From: Gyrodactylus bullatarudis
Taxonomy: Eukaryota; Platyhelminthes; Monogenea; Gyrodactylidea; Gyrodactylidae
Assembly: GCA_012064415.1 (NCBI GenBank)
Contig: SSNU01000283.1
Location: 38,721-55,153, forward strand
Direction: 5' to 3'
Length of the DNA: 16,433 bases
In this document: in pieces, positions 1 to 8,879 of the stretch
Numbering within the stretch: the stretch's first letter is position 1
Layout: each line of letters opens with the position of its first letter
Program-made: the position numbers and the translations under genes
The notes under the pieces: generated by a model
Database searches by the model: none
Told to the model about the DNA's origin: nothing
Seen by the model: the letters and a program-made list of their open reading frames with translations, nothing else

Positions 1-27
1 AAACAATTCTCCAAAAAAGTGTGGAAT

Positions 28-110
28 CTGATTGGCTCTCCAATAAAGCAGCATTCTTATTGGTTTCACACGTTTGGTATAAATAAAGAGCGAGAAAGGG
101 AAGAAAGGTT
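28..110 (+). promoter_or_regulatory. Candidate RNA polymerase II promoter (CCAAT boxes plus TATA box)
   Basis: Three CCAAT-type pentamers lie close together (ATTGG at 31-35, CCAAT at 40-44, ATTGG at 59-63), followed by TATAAATA at 78-85. The first two form a small inverted repeat with a 4-base loop. A start site about 25-30 bases downstream of the TATA box would fall near 105-115, and a possible splice donor (AG then GTATCA) sits at 170-177, so a short non-coding first exon can be imagined. No open reading frame follows. TATA-like strings are common in AT-rich DNA, so this rests on spacing and clustering only. Confidence 0.2.
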
Positions 111-179
111 AAGTCGACTCGTTATGTGTTCAAATAACTGTACAGAGTTTGGCACATCAGTTTTAGTCTAGGTATCAAA

Positions 180-1944
180 TTAAAGATTTAATTTTTATGG
201 TTTGTGAATATGTTAACGTGAATCTTGTTTCTCAGCTTCAAGATTAGCTCTGACAGGTTCTCTCTATTCATTCAAATTTATCTATACAAGGATTAGTAAG
301 TCTGATTTTAGAAGTATTTCCAAGTGTATCCAAATCCTTCATCATAGAGATGTCAAAAGATAGTTCTCTGAGAAGAACTCAAATTAAGAATACTGGGGTT
401 ATTTGGTCAGAAAAATTATCGCAGCATTCAAAGATGTAGTGCGAATTGGGCTAATAGAATTTTTATAGATTGTAGATTCTAAAAATCATTAAATAATCTT
501 CATGTTTTTATTGATAAAAGCTCTAATTTCATTCTTGATAATTTTTACCGCCACTTGATTAATGCTTGTATGCTTGAATTATACATTATTACAGAATTAT
601 TATTATTATAAGAATAACGCCTCAATTTAAATAATAATAATAGATTTTACTATATAAATACTTACTAAATATATCTTAAAAACATGAGTACAATTTTAAT
701 GTGAGAAAAAACTTATTGGAACAAATGAGTTTGAGTATTCATCTTATTGTAAGCAACAGTACTCTTGGATTCATTAATAGTAAATTAGTATCTCGAATGT
801 GACGATGATAGCACTTCATCTATTTCCTATCTCTTTTTCAATTACCTTGTACTACAGTTACAATGTTATCAATGTGTGAAAAATTATTTATACTTTTGGT
901 TAATGAAAATATAAATTTATTAGTATACCGCTTACATTTTCCTGGGTGAAAATGTGGTTCAGAATAAATGTTTTATTCGAATTGTGTAAATTTTTATCGA
1001 AAATTATTTTCTATTATAGTGGCAGTGATAGTGTTAGTAAAAAATCTCTCAAATTTGATAGCATTACTTTCAAGTACTCATTGAAGATTTAGAGGTTTTT
1101 GATAGAAATAATTGATCTGTAAAATTTATTTTACTTATTCCATATTGAAATTAGTTAAGAGAAAATATTTTAGCTTCTATCATGAGAATAAATGGCCGAA
1201 AACAAATTCAGAAAATTTTTCATCACGTTAATTTTAATACAAAATCATTGTTTCTATTGCGACCAGTTCTTGAATAGATTTCAAGTTAAAGTGGAATTCA
1301 AATAAAATTTATGAAAAAACGTTTACAATTTGAAATTTTTTATAAATATGTTCATTTTTATTTTATTATAGAAACAAAAAGAGATTCTGAAACGAAATTT
1401 GATGAGATGATGTTAAAACTTGGAAATTAAATTTATCATATCGATGAGCTGTTTTAGAAATTTTGTCATTCAGAAAAAACAAAAGGGGGCAAATTTTTTA
1501 TAGCCAGTCTAAGTATGCTGCTTACTATAGTAATTGCTTTTAAAAATAACTGAATTTAACAAGAATATTAATTCTCTTCTAACTCATTTAACCCTTATAG
1601 TCCCAGAAAATTCTTTTCATGACTCACACTCAATTTGTTACATATCAATGATATGATATCATATATTAATTTGCTTATTGCAAATCTACAGTTATTCTAA
1701 CACAATCATTTTTAGTTCAGTGGAAAATTGGGTATCTTCAAAATAACATGAAAAGCCGAAATTTTATTAAATTTTTTTGGAGATTTTTTTCCACCATATT
1801 AATTTTTGTTCTTTTTAACGCTATAAGGCGAGTTCAGAATCTAATCATAATATTCTTGATGCTGTTTGGTAACATTGTCATTTATAGAAATTTTATGCAT
1901 TAAAAAGTATTAGGAATTGAGATGATTGCTTCTGATGATTTTCC
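180..1944. other. AT-rich stretch with no recognisable gene
   Basis: All frames are closed by frequent stops and I recognise no protein motif. It holds short AT-rich simple runs (ATT/TAA-type repeats near 594-610 and 630-643) and a small palindromic cluster around 1645-1670 (ATGATATCAT-like). A TTAA followed by CCCTTATAG at about 1588-1600 resembles the left end of a piggyBac-type MITE, but a convincing right end is missing. Confidence 0.5.
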
Positions 1945-1948
1945 TTAA

Positions 1949-2166
1949 CCCTTTCGGTGCCGATGGACATATATGTCCATTTTTTCAATTTTTTTCGAAC
2001 CTTCATAACTCTACCAGTTTGATAGGTTTCTGGATCAATCAAAGTTCAAATTGAAGCCCAAAATGTGAACTTGCATTAGTAATATTTTTGGCCAAATATC
2101 TTGGTATCTTCATAGCTAAATTTTGGTTTTTATAAAAATTGTGAAATAGTCTCGGCATCGAAAGGG
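1949..2166. mobile_element. 218-bp MITE with TTAA target duplication, piggyBac-type
   Basis: The element is bounded by TTAA on both sides (1945-1948 and 2167-2170). Its terminal inverted repeats read CCCTTTCGGTGCCGA at 1949-1963 and, on the opposite strand from 2166 inward, CCCTTTCGATGCCGA: 14 of 15 bases match. A TTAA duplication with ends beginning CCC is the hallmark of the piggyBac superfamily, so a non-autonomous piggyBac-type element is the natural call; the superfamily is inferred from these ends. It has no coding capacity. Directly inside the left end is an 18-base perfect palindrome at 1963-1980. Confidence 0.8.
1963..1980. repeat. 18-bp perfect palindrome inside the TTAA MITE
   Basis: ATGGACATATATGTCCAT equals its own reverse complement and abuts the left terminal repeat of the MITE. 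It is absent from the right end, so the two ends are asymmetric. It could be a protein binding site or simply a subterminal structure of this MITE family. Confidence 0.7.
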
Positions 2167-2170
2167 TTAA

Positions 2171-3332
2171 TAAGATATACTCATTTTTAGATCACCGCTT
2201 TAGTCAAAAACTAGCAAAATTGATTAACCAACCTTTTTTGTAGAAATAGAATATAAATAAATCAAAAATTTTATCGCAGTTTCTTGAAAAAGGATGGCCA
2301 ATGAATTTCGCAACCGACATGAGGTTGTATAGAGAATTTGAAATTAATTTCTTTTCATTCTGAATTTATTTTCATTCATCTCCGAAAGACCAATATTGAT
2401 TCCAACATTGCCTTGAAAATGCTCAATCACCAGATGAAGAGATATCTGCTCAATTTTCTTCATCCTGACAACACAACTCAAAGTTTTAAAGGTATAAATA
2501 GGAAAGGAAGTTATAAATCAAGATGAAATATGTTTAGGCCTATTTATGGAATAAACCTTAAGCTACATTTTGGTTTTGTTTTCAAATTTCTGTAAACCAT
2601 TTGATAAACTTCCTAACAATGGTTTATTGATTATAATTATGATTTATTGAATTGAAAAAAAAACATATTTAATTAATAATTGATAATTTCTTCATTGATT
2701 GAGAATTTACATAATTTTCTATTTCTATAGAATAGGAAATTATGAATAAATAGTAGCTTTGTTATAAAATATTCGATTTTCTGATAGTAATATCCCAGAA
2801 CTAGGCGAATCTGAAAATAGTTTTTTTTCTATTCATATTTTATAATAATTAGTAAGTTTTGGAAAAAGAAAATAAAATTGAGAGTCAATATTTATATAAA
2901 GCTAATTAAAAAAGGTTAACATTTATATGGTTCTTGCAATAATGACGAACTCTTTTAGATTATTTTAATTCTCTATATTGTTCCTAAATATCACCATTTA
3001 TTTGCTTCAAATCTTCGAAATTGAGAAAAATTAGCCAATTTTCGTATAAATAATCGGATAATTCAAATTTTTACAACATTTTTGGCTCATTCGATAGAGA
3101 ATTAAATTTTGAGAAAAAAATCCTTTTGAATTGAATATTTTTTATAATTTTGTTCCGATATACAAAATCTATTTTGAAAAATACAATTTTAAATTCGTGC
3201 CAACAAATTTTGAATGAATTTTACCACGATAATTGACAAAATTCATATTTTTGAACTATCCGTATGACCTTTTGAATGGGAATTATTCTGATAGTTGTTT
3301 AAAATCCCTTCGTTACATATCCTCATCATTTT
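2171..3332. other. AT-rich stretch with no recognisable gene
   Basis: A 62-codon open frame at 2338-2526 (starting at TTG) has no motif I recognise and is the length expected by chance here. About 2970-3010 on the minus strand shows weak similarity to the loop of the foldback element at 5011-5080, perhaps a decayed relative. Otherwise I see only AT-rich sequence. Confidence 0.5.
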
Positions 3333-3692
3333 CTGAAAATTTTAATGCTTTTTAAAGAATTTTTGGAGAATGGGATTTACGGATATCGGAACAACAAAAT
3401 TTTTGATGAGATAACAGCTGATTCAATAAGACCAACATCAGATGACATTGGAAGATTATATCTGCTTCCCAAAGTCCATAAAGATTTAACCAAAGGCGTG
3501 CAGTACAGACCGATTCTTGACATGTCAGCAACACCACAACACAAAATCGTCAAATGGTTGACGGAAATATTAACCCCATTGAGAGATGAATTGTGCAAAT
3601 TCTCTGTCAAGAACTCCTTAGAATTTATGAACAAACTTAGAGATGTCAATTTCGAAGGGTCACAAATGGTTTTGTTTGATGTCAGCTCCCTA
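3333..3692 (+). pseudogene. Penelope-like element reverse transcriptase fragment
   Basis: The frame is open from about 3303 and reads as the N-terminal half of a Penelope-like element reverse transcriptase, the enzyme that copies the element's RNA at its insertion site. Counting from the ATG at 3345, an IRPT segment at residues 28-31 is followed by LPKVHK at 41-46, RPI at 55-57, an HKIVKWLTEIL-type segment near 66-76, and FDVSSL at 111-116, whose Asp is the first catalytic aspartate (codon about 3678). That order and spacing, especially LPKVHK, fit Penelope-like rather than LINE enzymes. Family similarity stops right after FDVSSL; the frame runs on to 3821 with unrelated residues. The YxDD motif, the rest of the palm and any GIY-YIG endonuclease are missing, so this is a dead fragment cut at both ends. 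Confidence 0.8.
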
Positions 3693-4860
3693 TGCTTCGA
3701 AAATACGAAGTTATTCAAAAACCCTCGAAAAGCCTGTAAATTCTCCATAAATCGATATAAACATAATTTGTGTGTTCAAAAGAATTATTCATTTAATCTT
3801 CAACTACCATGGCCTATGTGAGCTTTTTCTCTTCACTGTTGCTATTTATCGAAGAGTTTTTGGTGTTTTTCAGCTTACATAATATTCTTATTTCCATTCA
3901 TGACTCTTATACTCTTTAACTTTGTTATTTCTTTGTAAATTGTAAAATATTATTTTTCATTAGAAGCCTGTATGGTTAAAGTTGTGATATCATAGGATTT
4001 TGATCATCTCATAAGATTATGCAAACTTTATTGATCATTAATTTTGACTAAATAATCTCATCGATCAAAAGTAAATAACATTGTATTTAAAACACAGATA
4101 TTGTTCTGTTTAATTCATAAAGATTAGATCAAGCCTGAAGAAAAGACTCTATTACTTTAGATTCAAGTGTGATTGTGGTGCTTCGTTAAGTGGAGTTTAT
4201 GAAGAAATGAATTGAAATTCTATTTGAAAACCACTTCTCAAAATGCCCCATTTTACCCCTTACCTTAAGATAAAGTCTAACAGAGTTGAGAGTAGCCTCA
4301 ATCAAAAGAACTAAAAATTCTGAAATTTGATCTATTTGAAGCCGTGAGTTAATTTTAGGACACAATTTTTTCTAAGCATAATTTTTTTCAATAAACTTTA
4401 CTTGATATAATTTTTCTTTCAATTTCTCATCTTTCTTCCGTATCTGCATACACCAATCGATGCAGAAATGAATTTTTTCTTGAATGTTATCCGGTTGTTA
4501 GGCAATTGGTTAATTTCTTTGAATAATTTAGAACAATAACAGTTTTAGGAAAATTCAAAATTTTAAATTTTGGAAATATCTGCGAAACTGAATACAATTT
4601 TCAAGTTCTGAGACCAGATAAAGAATCTGCGTCAAATTTTGGATCAGGATCATTTTTGTTACCTTATCACGAGATCAAAATTAAAGTGACATGCCGTGTT
4701 ATTTAACTCTTAAATAAATTTTAAAGAGATACCTCACTGATGATTAGGGATATGACTTCCGAGTTGAAAATGAGTTTGAAAGAGAAATTACAACGGAAAT
4801 GTATTATCAGTGATGATCCTTTAAGAAATGTGCTTTTACTTCTTTTATTTCTAAACCTAA
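3693..4860. other. AT-rich stretch with no recognisable gene
   Basis: The tail of the Penelope-like frame (to 3821) has no family similarity. An imperfect inverted repeat occurs around 3998-4070, TTTTGATC-type arms with AGATTAT/ATAATCT. A 72-codon open frame at 4740-4958 runs into the foldback element and has no recognisable motif; its end is simply arm sequence. Confidence 0.45.
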
Positions 4861-5230
4861 TTGACATGAAGATGAGAATTTATTATTTTTACAAAATACT
4901 CGACATTTTTCTCCGGATTCACAGAAAAAATATTTTTTTGAATTCTAAAACGGAATGAGCTAATAAGTTGTTGATATTCAAAAAAAATTTCGAAAAACAT
5001 TCAATCTGTCCAAAATTAGGCCCTTTTTATTCGTTCAATGATATTCCCAAATATTATCACTTAACTGCTTCGAAAAAAACGACAGATTGAATGTTTTTCG
5101 AAATTTTTTTGAATATAAACAACTTATTAGCTCATTCCGTTTTAGAATTCAAAAAAATATTTTTTTCTGTGAATCCGGAGAAAAATGTCGAGTTTTTTGT
5201 AAAAATAATAAATTCTCATCTTCATGTCAA
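4861..5230. mobile_element. Foldback (long inverted-repeat) element, 370 bp
   Basis: Two 150-bp arms, 4861-5010 and 5081-5230, are reverse complements of one another and flank a 70-bp loop (5011-5080). Reading inward, both arms start TTGACATGAAGATGAGAATT and end TCAATCTGTC. I see only about two substitutions and two compensating one-base differences in A/T runs, so arm identity is roughly 97%. No long frame lies inside. No matching target duplication is obvious (left flank CCTAA, right flank CTAGC), so the true ends or the mechanism are unclear. It could be a MITE or foldback transposon, or a local inverted duplication. RNA from either strand would fold into a near-perfect long hairpin. Confidence 0.85.
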
Positions 5231-6029
5231 CTAGCTTTATTTTAATATGATTTTAGTAAATTTTCGGACGTATTTGAAAGTTTGCGTAAATTATTGACAC
5301 AGAATTAAATTTATAGCATCACTCACAAAAGTTGCTTTAAACTCAATTCAATGCTCATAGCTAAAAAGATCAAATTTCATCTACATCTTTCATATTTATT
5401 ACCTGAAGGTATTTTCAATTCAATATCTTGACAAATTTCGATTCTCTTATTATTCTATTTATCTAAGCTGCAAGTTTTTTCAAAGAAAGAATAATTTCTT
5501 ATCAGAAATGTTATTTTGTAATTTCCCAAATCAGCTGTCAGATATTCGATGGAAAACGATGTGATCTTGATGAAAGAATAAATCTTTATTAAAGTGATTG
5601 CTGGTGGAAAAACCCTTCCCCACACCAAAATAACGTCTTAATAAAATAGACCAGAATTTTACAAGAGATTTATTTGAAATAATAATTTCGAGTAAAAATC
5701 CTCATTTCACGCCGCAATTCAAAGAAGAAAATTATGGTATTTCTAAGATTAATGTTGGTTCGAATATTATACAAAAACTGATTATTATTATTCGCAATGA
5801 ACGTTTTATAAATTGAGACTATAGATTGGAATAATTTCGATTCTTTGGGAAGTATTGCCGAGCTTCTTTGAACTATTCATTAAGAAGATTTGCAAATGGT
5901 AAAAGAGGTAGAAAGCATAAAATTCTGAGTGGGCAACCAACATTGGACGGATACGTAAAAAGAAAGTAATGATCATGGATACAATCCATCAACCCTGACC
6001 CTTTTCTTCAATACTCCAAATTAAATGAA
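5231..6029. other. AT-rich stretch with no recognisable gene
   Basis: No frame longer than chance and no protein motif is seen on either strand. It contains a short ATT-type run near 5780-5792 and an imperfect AATAAATCTTTATT palindrome near 5577-5590. I see no mobile element ends. Confidence 0.5.
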
Positions 6030-6211
6030 CCAATCAAGGGATTTCGATTTTTCAAAAATTTTGCTATATATAGCCGGTGTGATAGTCTGATGAGAACCGG
6101 TGAAATATAAGCTTTATAACTAAATATTCACTCGTCTTCTAAATCCTCTTTATTAGAATTAGAATAATTTCGATTATTTAAAATAGCCCAAGCCTGGAAC
6201 CATAGAGCAGG
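6030..6211 (+). promoter_or_regulatory. Candidate promoter and non-coding first exon
   Basis: CCAATCA at 6030-6036 is followed by TATATATA at 6065-6072. Transcription would be expected to begin near 6095-6100. A splice-donor-like GAGCAG/GTATGA junction lies at 6205-6216, so a first exon of about 115 bases is conceivable. No downstream acceptor or coding exon could be tied to it. The layout is similar in kind, though not in sequence, to that at 28-110. The same segment holds the hammerhead-like core at 6078-6131. Confidence 0.2.
6078..6131 (+). ncRNA. Hammerhead-ribozyme-like core, stem II poor
   Basis: The invariant string CTGATGA lies at 6087-6093 and GAAA at 6102-6105. Stem I can form between TAGT 6083-6086 and ACTA 6119-6122, with a further GTG/CAC pairing beyond an internal loop (near 6077-6081 and 6129-6131). 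Stem III can form between 6105-6109 and 6113-6117 with one U-U mismatch. The predicted cleavage point, after an A preceded by U (6117-6118), suits the hammerhead UH rule. Against it, the 8 bases between the two core blocks (6094-6101) make at best one G-U pair, so stem II is essentially absent. Hammerheads are known to accompany Penelope-like elements and retrozymes, but no such element adjoins this site. Chance resemblance is a real possibility. Confidence 0.2.
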
Positions 6212-6840
6212 TATGAAATTTATTTCCGCCTAACCTTAAGTTTTATAGTATTACAACCAGTAGGAGGTTCTCAATATGGACGCCAGGAACCTCTCAATTC
6301 TATGGGCGATTTTTTTTCATTTAGACTGTATATTCTGAGAAGTTGAGTCTCTTGTGAAGATTCATCTGGAAAAATTCGGCCAAGATTCATTTTTCAATGA
6401 AATATTAAACCATCTATCTTGTTGACTCTAGATTTTCAAAGGATTTCTGACAAGCTCATTTCATTAGAATGAAAAAATGACGTGATAACTTTTTGCCTAG
6501 TCCCAGGTGTGAATATTTATTTCCAAGTTAATAAATTTAATTTGAAACTTTCTTCTCTCGGGACATCTCACAAAGAGAATAAATTAGAAAGAATATTTCT
6601 TCAAAAGAGAATCTGCATATTAGATTTTCAAGTCCATCGGAAACAGTCTCAAGAGACTTATCACTCATCCAGTATCATAGATCAGAGATGAATCTGAAAA
6701 AATCAGTGACTGGATTTATTTTCTCAAGGAACCCCTTAAACTGGGTGAGCAATCAGTTCACTTACCACAAGCACACCAAAGAAAAACAGTATTCTATTTA
6801 AATGTATTTTCATGATCGCGGAAAAAAGACGAAATTTTCA
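6212..6840. other. AT-rich stretch with no recognisable gene
   Basis: A 69-codon open frame at 6482-6691 has no motif I recognise. A small inverted repeat, GAGGTTC and GAACCTC separated by 16 bases, lies near 6265-6295. Nothing else stands out. Confidence 0.45.
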
Positions 6841-6844
6841 CATA

Positions 6845-6997
6845 AGATGAGAATTTACTAATTTTACAAAAATATCAATAAATTTATGTAGAAAGTGAGA
6901 AAAAAATTTCCTTTTTTGAATTCCATGATGAAATGATTCCATCAGTTGTTGAAATGAAAAAAAAACTGAATCTAGCCAAAATTGGACCATTTTACGA
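6845..6997 (+). repeat. Diverged relative of the foldback element arm and loop
   Basis: A series of blocks matches the left arm and loop start of the 4861-5230 element in the same order: AGATGAGAATTTA, TTTTACAAAA, a GAGAAAAAAATTT/TTTTTTGAATTC section, CAGTTGTTGA followed by an A-run, and CCAAAATTGG followed by CCATTTTA. Spacing is kept apart from small gaps and one deletion of roughly 14 bases. There is no matching inverted arm here, so this is a single-arm or ancestral copy. The alignment is by eye and similarity is moderate. Confidence 0.45.
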
Positions 6998-7385
6998 ATT
7001 TCGAGCTCAAAATTTTTATAGATTTCAAAGATTTAAAGCATCCTGTAGAGTAGTCAAAACTCAAGCCTCTCGAATTATCCTTAACTTGATGAAGATTCCT
7101 CACAAGCAATTAAGGCCAAAGCTACAAAGAACTAAAGGAAGTTGCGAAGAAGGGACAAATATGACCTTGATGATTTCAGAGATTGACCGTAGCCAAATAG
7201 TCTCTCAAAATTCTATCGGTGTCATCACTCACAAAGATAACAATAGATTTTACCAAAAAGAAACCAAAGAAATCGAAGGCTCATTTTCAAGAGGGCAGTT
7301 CATTATTCTGAAAGGGAATTTTATATCAGTGACAGATGTCCCACAAGAATATCTCTCAAAACGATTCGCAGTGAAATTAGAATAA
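6933..7385 (+). pseudogene. Probable C-terminal tail of a retroelement-type integrase protein
   Basis: A 150-codon open frame. The first 35 or so residues overlap the repeat at 6845-6997 and are probably not authentic coding sequence. From about residue 43 (QASRI) it resembles the region after the integrase core in a widespread family of invertebrate transposon-like proteins, often annotated by similarity to KRAB-A or SCAN-domain integrase proteins. Features are a hydrophobic stretch ending in EIDRS (83-87; family pattern V-P-x-V/I-D-R), IGV at 95-97, a YQ...TKEIEGSFSRGQF stretch at 107-123, and DVPQEYLSKRFAV at 135-147. In that family this part follows the DDE integrase and precedes a cysteine-rich tail. 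No catalytic core is visible upstream and no cysteine-rich tail downstream, so this is a remnant. The assignment rests on remembered family patterns; treat it as a lead. Confidence 0.4.
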
Positions 7386-7828
7386 AACAGCAAAGGTTAG
7401 GGCATACTTCGATGAGAATGCTCAACAGTCTCTCAAAGCAAGAGATGCAAAAGTCGTAAGGATAATGTTTTGTGTAACTCTAGGCGATAGTTTATCATGT
7501 AATAGTACAAATAAGACCAAGAAACTTCACCCTAGTCGCCAAAATAAAATTAATAAAAATTTCACACCATAAAAAACACTAGGTTTCATCAAGTTCTACC
7601 CATAGGAAAATGTAAACTTGAATCTACATGCAATAACATTTACATGTATGATTAACTTTTCATTAATTTCCTTAAAGAATTGCGTGTAATCAGGAGCAAA
7701 AGTTAATAACTTTTATTATTTGCATGAAATTTTACCGTAAATTCAATTCCTTCATTAAAATTCTAACCAAATTCTAAAACCAGTAGATTTTTGCAAAGTT
7801 TATTACCTCAAGAACATCTGCTATGAAT
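7386..7828. other. AT-rich stretch with no recognisable gene
   Basis: After the stop of the preceding remnant all frames close quickly. No motif, element end or sizeable inverted repeat is visible up to the TAA run that marks the probable 3' tail of the minus-strand LINE. Confidence 0.5.
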
Positions 7829-7877
7829 TATAATAATAATAATTTATTGTCAATCTAAATAAATTCAACGTCTGATC

Positions 7878-7906
7878 TCATGTTATTGGCTCGACTAATA
7901 ACATGA
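7878..7906. repeat. 10-bp perfect hairpin with 9-base loop
   Basis: TCATGTTATT (7878-7887) and AATAACATGA (7897-7906) are exact reverse complements around GGCTCGACT. It lies in the presumed 3' untranslated region of the minus-strand LINE, near its tail. A role in recognition by the element's own reverse transcriptase is possible but unsupported. Confidence 0.6.
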
Positions 7907-8288
7907 TTCGATCGAAAAATATCCATTCAAACAGAATTTCTATGCAATTCGGCTACTTATGAGTAGACTCAAAAAATTAGACTTTAATGTGTAAGTTTAT
8001 TTTCATTAGTTAGAGTATTTCATCCACCCTCTGAAGATAACATTTCATGCCTGAAGGTTCGCAATGTTCTTAATGTATTTATCAAAGCACAAGTTAAAGT
8101 CATATTCTAGACCAAGATCACGAACAAGGAATTTTCTTTTAAAAATGGAATAATAGTGATAATCATCAGCAAAATTAATATTCAAATTAGCGGAGGGATT
8201 TTTAAAGGGAATGAGAATAAAGCTTTTATCAAAATTTATCTTGAGCGAGAAGGTGTCAAACCCGTCGATAAGTGAGGAAATAAAGTTA

Positions 8289-8478
8289 CAGGTAAAACCC
8301 CCTGAAAGTAGAACAGATTAATATTAATCGGGATAGTATGCTTATTATATAGGGTTTTTTGGGGAGAAGACTAGTGTCGTTTCATTGGTCAGTCCCTATA
8401 GACCAATCAGAGTCGAGTATATATTTTCGTAATTTTCTGAAGTCATTTTGATCTGTAAGATAAATCTTTTTACATGAA
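8289..8478 (+). repeat. Left 190-bp terminal inverted repeat
   Basis: It contains internal symmetry: GATTAATATTAATC near 8316-8329, and ATTGGTC (8384-8390) paired with GACCAAT (8401-8407) around a 10-base loop. The CCAAT is followed by TATATATTTT at 8418-8427, giving a promoter-like arrangement pointing into the element. The only mismatch to the right arm is in GCTTATT (here) versus GCTAATT, near 8343. Confidence 0.92.
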
Positions 8479-8879
8479 CTCTAAAGAAGTTGTCACCATA
8501 TGCAATCATTGTTTTTTTTAATGAAAAAGGGGTTTATCACACATTAATGCATTGGGGGTCATAGCCATGAAGTAATATATATTCAAGGTAGATTTATTCG
8601 TAATTAGGGTGGGCAGGGGAATCAGAATTCTGAATTTCGATTGAGATGATTTTTAACCTTCGTTTTATCTATCAAATCGGGATATAACTTCGAAATCAAA
8701 CTATTCCTACAGATTTAATTGTGGTTTATGGAAGATTTGACTTAACTTACATAACTTTTTTTGCTCTTTCGAATGGTGCTACTCATATTATCTAAAAAAA
8801 TTAAATAAAGAAGTTTTTATTCAGTATGCTAGGAAAATTATTCTTAATGTTTGAGATAGCCCGAAGAATTCTCTTTTCA

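Noticed and set aside
1588..1830. Possible second TTAA MITE (TTAA then CCCTTATAG on the left, CTATAAGG near 1822 on the right)
   Set aside because: The right side lacks GGGTTAA and the match is only about eight bases; too weak to call an element.
2338..2526. 62-codon open frame on the plus strand
   Set aside because: Starts at TTG, has no motif and is within the length expected by chance in this sequence.
3352..3748. Two minus-strand open frames opposite the Penelope-like fragment
   Set aside because: Shadows of the plus-strand frame, which carries the family motifs.
3998..4070. Imperfect inverted repeat (TTTTGATC arms)
   Set aside because: Arms are short and gapped, which is common by chance in AT-rich DNA.
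4740..4958. 72-codon open frame with a Leu-rich, membrane-like stretch
   Set aside because: Its last third is the foldback arm, and the hydrophobic run comes from T-rich codons; no family recognised.
4861..5230. CRISPR-like or tandem repeat reading of the foldback
   Set aside because: There is one inverted pair only, with no direct repeats or spacers.
6482..6691. 69-codon open frame on the plus strand
   Set aside because: No recognisable domain and no context that supports a gene.
7470..7545. GGCGA/TCGCC complementary blocks
   Set aside because: Only about five bases pair; no structure worth calling.
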